64,000 nucleotides of DNA from Jacaranda mimosifolia. Taxonomy: Eukaryota; Streptophyta; Magnoliopsida; Lamiales; Bignoniaceae. Of this stretch, positions 59,369 to 64,000 are shown one piece after another. The stretch is taken from assembly GCA_018894105.1 (NCBI GenBank), contig CM032122.1, positions 30,659,404 to 30,723,403 on the forward strand, in the 5' to 3' direction. The notes under the pieces were generated by a model that was given only the letters and a program-made list of their open reading frames with translations, made no database searches and was not told the origin of the DNA. The translations under genes and the position numbers were made by a program. Within the stretch, counting starts at the first letter, position 1; each line of letters begins with the position of its first letter.

Positions 59369-59703
59369 GGCCCGTTTAGTTTCATTTTCATAGTTTTTTT
59401 TTTTTTTTTTAGCATTTTTCACTATTTCAAAAATAAAATACATAATTTTTTATCATCATTTTTATTTTTATTTTCAAAACATATTTTTTCATAATTTATA
59501 TATCTTCTCCTAATAAGTTATATATTTTTTCTCTCTCTATTCTATTATTTTTATCTCTCTCTACCTATAATTTATTAAAACCAACATATTCATTACTTTT
59601 CTAACAATTCATTCAAATACAAACTCGTTTTCACTTACTAACTTTTCAAATTTTAAAAATAATGAAATAAAAATTAAAATTAAAAATGAAACCAAACGGG
59701 GCC
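59369..59703. mobile_element. MITE with GGCCCGTTTAGTTTCATTTT ends
   Basis: Left end GGCCCGTTTAGTTTCATTTT and right end ...AAAATGAAACCAAACGGGGCC are inverted repeats of about 20 bp; 335 bp in all. Flanks are caa and taa, not a clear duplication. It shares its ends with the MITE at 60418-60877. Confidence 0.75.
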
Positions 59704-60414
59704 TAAATGTGCGTTTGATAATAATCTTCCAATTTCGATTTGAGATGTAAATAAATCATTAAAAGTATTAGATTATTAAAGGCATTGAATGTGATAATAA
59801 CTTTAATATTTAAGTTAAATAAAGGGTAAGAGAATAGCTAAAAATGAAATTGCTACTTAAAAGAGAGGATTCATAGTTAAATTATCTAAAAAATTATAAA
59901 ATAAAGTATTTGTAATAATAGAATCGAGAGACACGTTACCATATTGTAAGAACATTTTATGACGTGAACCCGATCTTTTAATAGATAAATGTTCTAAATT
60001 AATAAAAATATTGTTGTACCTTTTTTAAGATGTTTGGATATATCTCATATGAAATTTGATCCGTCTATTTTGTAATTTTTTATCAATTAAATAATAAATT
60101 TTATAATTTAAAAAAATGATTGGAATATATAATTTATTATATTAAATTTTAAATTCATTAAAACTATACATGTTGCATTATGCATTAGACATGAATGCTA
60201 TCTCAAGGTAAATATTATCACATAACCTAACTTTTAAATTTTAGAGCCTACCCTTCCATACCCCATTTTAAATTTTAATAATTACTACCGAATGATTGAA
60301 ATTGAACCAGACATCAAGAAAAGACCTCTGGGCTAAAATAGAATGTGACAATTATACTAATAATTTATTTTCATCCATTGACGGTCCTAAACCCTACTTT
60401 TGACTGATTTTTCC
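59704..60414. other. Intergenic sequence between two related MITEs
   Basis: AT-rich, no supported gene or regulatory site. Confidence 0.45.
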
Positions 60415-60417
60415 TTA

Positions 60418-60877
60418 GGTCCGTTTAGTTTCATTTTCAACTATTATTTTTATTTTTATTTTAAAATAAAAAATAGAAGTTATCACTATCTCATTATTTT
60501 CTCAAATATTTTCATTCTCAAAATATTACTTTTTACATTCTCTCTTCATTTTCAACTTATTTCAACCCCTATTACTACATATATTTACTTTTTTATCTTG
60601 TTAATACTTTTCAACCATTAGTCACCACAAAAATATTATTTTATATTATTTTTTAAATAAATATGTATCACATTATTAATTCAAATTCAAAAAATTTCTT
60701 TATTTTAATATAAAAATACCAAACATTCAAATACAATTCATTTTCACACCTATATAAATCTATAATTCTACACAATTCATCTAAATATAACTCATTTTTA
60801 AAAATATTTTTTTTAACTAACTTTTTAAATTTTCACTAAAAAAGCAAAATGACATCAGAAAATGAAACCAATCGGCC
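60418..60877. mobile_element. MITE in the proximal promoter of the aminotransferase gene
   Basis: Left end GGTCCGTTTAGTTTCATTTT and right end ...AAAATGAAACCAATCGGCC are inverted repeats; TA precedes and follows the element (tta/taa). Length 460 bp. It ends about 110 bases before the start codon of the acetylornithine aminotransferase gene, so most of the region where upstream promoter elements would lie is MITE sequence. Confidence 0.75.
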
Positions 60878-60986
60878 TAACTTTCGAAGATCCTCCGCTC
60901 TCCACTCCCTCGGCGGCGCCACCCCTAACACACCTCCTCCTTGAATCCAGTTATCAGAAAGAAAAAGAAAAGTCTTGAATTTCCAA

Positions 60987-63900
60987 ATGAGCTGTGCAGT
61001 GCTTTTTTCTCTCAACATTTCACTTTCCCCGGCCCTCCACCGCTCTCTGAAGCTCAAATCCACCAATTACTCCGTTGCGCCCACAGCATGCCTCAACGTG
61101 GACGTGCGCACCCCCGATTCCAATCCAAACCCGTTGCTTTCCGAGAAGAAAAGCTCGGAGATAATCGCCGACGAGAAGAAATTTATGGTGGGGACGTATG
61201 CGAGGGCGCCTGTGGTGTTCTCGAGTGGCAAAGGGTGTAAATTGTACGATGTGGAAGGGCGAGAGTATCTGGACTTGACTTCTGGTATTGCCGTAAATGC
61301 CCTCGGCCATGGGGACCCCGATTGGGTGCGCGCCGTCACCCAGCAAGCTGATGTTCTAACGCATGTCAGTAATATCTACTACTCTGTTCCACAGGTAAAG
61401 ATTACTTTTTGATCTCGTGTCTATTCCTTCAGATTTTGGTTGTTCTTTTCCATTGGGAAAAATTGGATTTTGATTGGGTTGGAGTGTAGTTGGATTTCCT
61501 TTCTGTCAATTTTCAAGAAAAAATAAGTGAATTGGCATATATTGAGTGGCTTTTATCTAAGAGTTGCGCTTAGGCTTATTTTCGGGGAATATTTGGTTTT
61601 TATTATTTGAAAATTAAGTGCATTTTTTGTTATCTGTACTTACAGCCGTTTTGTTTTTGTTTTCCGGTTCATTTTCATATTTTACTGAAAATAAAAATGA
61701 AAATAAGAACACAGTACAATCAACTTCTCTTTTACTTTCACAATTTGGCATATATTTTCATTATCAAAATATTCTTTTAAACAAATTCTTACATTAGCTC
61801 TTCATTTTTATTTTTTATTTTTTTCTTTTCATGTTGGACGATTTTTAATACAAAAATACTATATTTTTCAAATATAATTTATTTTTAAATTTATATAATC
61901 ATTACATTTAAACAATATTTCATTTTAAAAAATACGTGTATAATTAACTTTTTACTATTTTTTTTCACTACAAAATAAAAATGCCTCCAAAAATGCAAAT
62001 CAAAATGGCCCCTTAGTTTTTAACTACAGCGAGAATGAATCAAAGATTTTTGGTATGCGGAAGACCATGATTGAGATCATATCCCATGACTTTAACTTAT
62101 CTTTTAGTTAGAGTAAGAGAGATTGTTTTGCTTAATGAAGAAAGGAAATTGTTCAGCTATGGAGTTTAAAGCTAATTTGTGATTTTTGTAAACATGGCTA
62201 GGAGTGCTTTTGATGGGAAGAGGCTAATTTTGCAGAAAGAAGAGTATTAGTGTTTCTTTTCTTCTTTATTCACTGATGTTTTGAGTAGATTATATGTGTA
62301 CGTCTTTAAGGCTATATGTGAAGTTCGACTATTAGTGAGGAAAATTCTAAAGAAACCTTTGGTTAGTTTTGATGGTAAAAATGTCATCCATAGGAATATG
62401 AGAGTACTAAATGAAAGCTTTATCTCAAAATGTTATCAATACTTTTCCTTTATCTTTTGCTCTTTCTGTACTAAAATTCCAGATCCAATAGTGTGAGATT
62501 GTAGTGTTCTAAGCTGCAAATCTTGATGTGAAGAGCTCCATGATAATTTAGTAGCATAGTTGGGTTAGAATATTTTGGAAATTCACCTAAAAGTGTCAAT
62601 AGTTTAGGAGGTCATATCGGAGTGCTTTTCCAATTTTTAGTTAAGTCCTACGTGTGTGTTGTCTTGGTTTACCTCGTTTTTATGCAGTCAATTTAGTGAT
62701 GATAAGTAATTTTGCTTCTGCAGGTGGAGCTTGCAAAACATCTGGTTGCCAGCTCTTTTGCTGATCGCGTGTTCTTTTGCAATTCTGGAACCGAGGCTAA
62801 TGAAGCTGCAATTAAGTTTTCAAGAAAGTTCCAAAGATTTTCACATCCTGATGAGAAGGACCCTCCTGTGGAGTTCATTGCCTTCACAAATTGCTTTCAT
62901 GGTAGAACAATTGGTGCTCTTGCATTAACAAGCAAAGAGCATTACAGATCACCATTTGAACCTGTTATGCCTGGAGTCACTTTCTTAGAGTATGGTAATT
63001 CTCAAGCAGCAGTAGAATTGATTCAGAGTGGAAAAATTGCTGCAGTATTTGTGGAACCAATTCAAGGGGAAGGTGGTATATACAGTGCAACGAAGGAATT
63101 CTTGCAATCCTTGCGTACTGCATGTGATAATGCTGGGTCTCTTCTTGTATTTGATGAGGTAATCATTTAACTCTTAAAATGTGATCAGATGTTGATGTTT
63201 TCAGAGTTCATCATCCTCTCTCAAATTTCTTCAACATGTTTGTTGGATTGCAGACTTTGTAGCTCACAGCATATTATGCATCATCTAGTAGGTTGTGCAT
63301 GTGTCCAATTTTCTTGCTTCTCATTATCTGCTCTTTTTCCTTTGTTGATGTTGTTAATTGTCAGCTGCTACCAATAGAACAGGTTATGCAGTGTAAAGTC
63401 TAAAACCAAAGGATGGTAATTGTAGTGCCCTATGGGAGTACTGAATAAGTAGGGAATGTAGTTCTTTTGTTGCTAAACTCTTTTTTTGTTGCTGGTGTTC
63501 AAAGATGCTATCTCCATAATCGAACGATAATCATTCTTTAAGAAACTCCATTTTCTTTTAGATCTACTCTGCCCAATGGAGAGATGTCTCCGGCATCTAT
63601 ATTAGCATGACACGCTGTGATTTGTTTCTATCCTACGAAATTTCCCACCACTCAAAACTATCAAAATATGGCATTGTATTCTCATTAACACGCTTCTGTC
63701 GGTGGCACCCCAGGTACAATGTGGTCTGGGCCGAACCGGTTATCTCTGGGCTCATGAAGCTTACGGTGTATACCCAGATATAATGACCCTTGCGAAGCCC
63801 CTTGCTGGAGGTCTTCCCATCGGTGCTGCATTGGTGACCGAAAGGGTTGCTGCCACCATCAACTTTGGAGATCACGGCAGCACTTTTGCCGGCAACCCTC

Positions 63901-64000
63901 TTGTTTGCAGCGCTGGAATTGCCGTACTGGATAAAATATCAAATCCGAGCTTTCTGGCCAGTGTGTCAGAGAAAGGTCAGTATTTTAAAGCTTTGTTAGT
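60987..64000 (+). CDS. WIN1: Acetylornithine aminotransferase, plastid (partial, 3' end beyond window)
   Basis: Class III PLP-dependent aminotransferase that converts N-acetylglutamate 5-semialdehyde plus glutamate to N-acetylornithine plus 2-oxoglutarate (EC 2.6.1.11), a step of ornithine/arginine synthesis. Exons: 60987-61394, 62724-63158, and 63714 to the window end, still coding there ([11 protein letters not shown]). Both introns are GT/AG and in phase 0. Residues 1 to about 60 are Ser/Leu-rich with few acids, fitting a plastid transit peptide. Then [18 protein letters not shown] and [17 protein letters not shown]; in exon 2 [10 protein letters not shown] (156-165), FHGRTIGAL and a LLVFDE block whose Asp280 should contact the PLP pyridine nitrogen; in exon 3 [12 protein letters not shown] and [13 protein letters not shown], where Lys309 is the expected Schiff-base lysine. 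The ATG at 60987 is the first good start. Arabidopsis orthologue: WIN1/TUP5 (At1g80600). Confidence 0.95.
61643..62012. mobile_element. Tourist-like MITE in intron 1 of the aminotransferase gene
   Basis: Left end CAGCCGTTTTGTTTTTGTTT and, reversed, right end GGGGCCATTTTGATTTGCAT are inverted repeats. The trinucleotide tta flanks both sides (61640-61642 and 62013-62015). The reverse complement matches the tandem units at 21405-21960. It lies wholly within the intron, far from the splice sites. Confidence 0.75.

Noticed and set aside
60975..60986. Upstream start four codons before the aminotransferase ATG
   Set aside because: The codon there is TTG, not ATG; the first ATG is at 60987 and gives a normal transit peptide.
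63975..63981. Apparent splice donor (AAAG/GTCAGT) near the window end, which would close exon 3 of the aminotransferase
   Set aside because: Reading straight through gives GQYFKALLV, which matches the conserved continuation of plant acetylornithine aminotransferases, so the exon goes on.
1..64000. tRNA or rRNA genes, organelle DNA insertions, CRISPR-like arrays or clustered defence or biosynthetic operons
   Set aside because: None could be supported by reading either strand. The only tRNA-related match is the retrotransposon primer site at 6473-6484.

Overview
The window is nuclear DNA from a flowering plant, almost certainly a eudicot. It is AT-rich, the spliced genes have GT/AG introns and plant-specific products, and it is full of plant transposons (Ty3/gypsy LTR elements, hAT, Mutator and PIF/Harbinger MITEs, an L1-type LINE and a SINE-like insert). 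The species cannot be named from the sequence. No tRNA, rRNA, CRISPR array or prokaryote-type system was seen.

Layout. 1-16.8 kb is a transposon field: an internally deleted Ty3/gypsy element of Tekay/Del type on the minus strand (1043-9863, with both LTRs, an initiator-tRNA-Met primer site and a perfect 5-bp target duplication), a MITE inside one of its LTRs, a solo LTR (9995-12925), and two further MITEs. 16.8-18.1 kb is the 3' end of a dead L1-type LINE. At 19.2-19.8 kb lies a small intact gene for a serine-rich protein (minus strand). 20-27.6 kb is intergenic with a Mutator-type MITE and a tandem MITE pair. 27.6-40.3 kb is a nested nest: a solo LTR carrying a Tourist-like MITE, then a gag-only LTR element whose 3' LTR is split by another solo LTR and by a hAT-like element. 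The target duplications give their order of arrival.

From 40.8 kb the window becomes genic. Two intronless DUF247/UPF0481 genes lie in the same orientation (40806-42491 and 50428-52029, both minus), separated by a Mutator-like element with a GC-rich interior, a SINE-like insert and a hAT MITE that abuts the stop codon of the second gene. A GC-rich minisatellite (52.7-53.0 kb) lies between the second DUF247 gene and a 12-exon gene for a BRAP2/RING/UBP-zinc-finger ubiquitin ligase (53844-58969, BRIZ2-like, 496 aa). Last comes the 5' part of the plastid acetylornithine aminotransferase gene (60987 to the window edge; WIN1/TUP5/ArgD), cut by the window end inside exon 3.

The genes do not form a pathway. 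BRIZ proteins act in seed germination through ubiquitination, the aminotransferase makes ornithine and arginine precursors, and the DUF247 and serine-rich proteins have no established biochemical role. The most useful observations are the dated transposon nest, the Pack-MULE candidate, the GC-rich minisatellite and the MITEs sitting in gene-regulatory positions. I see no clear new biological system.
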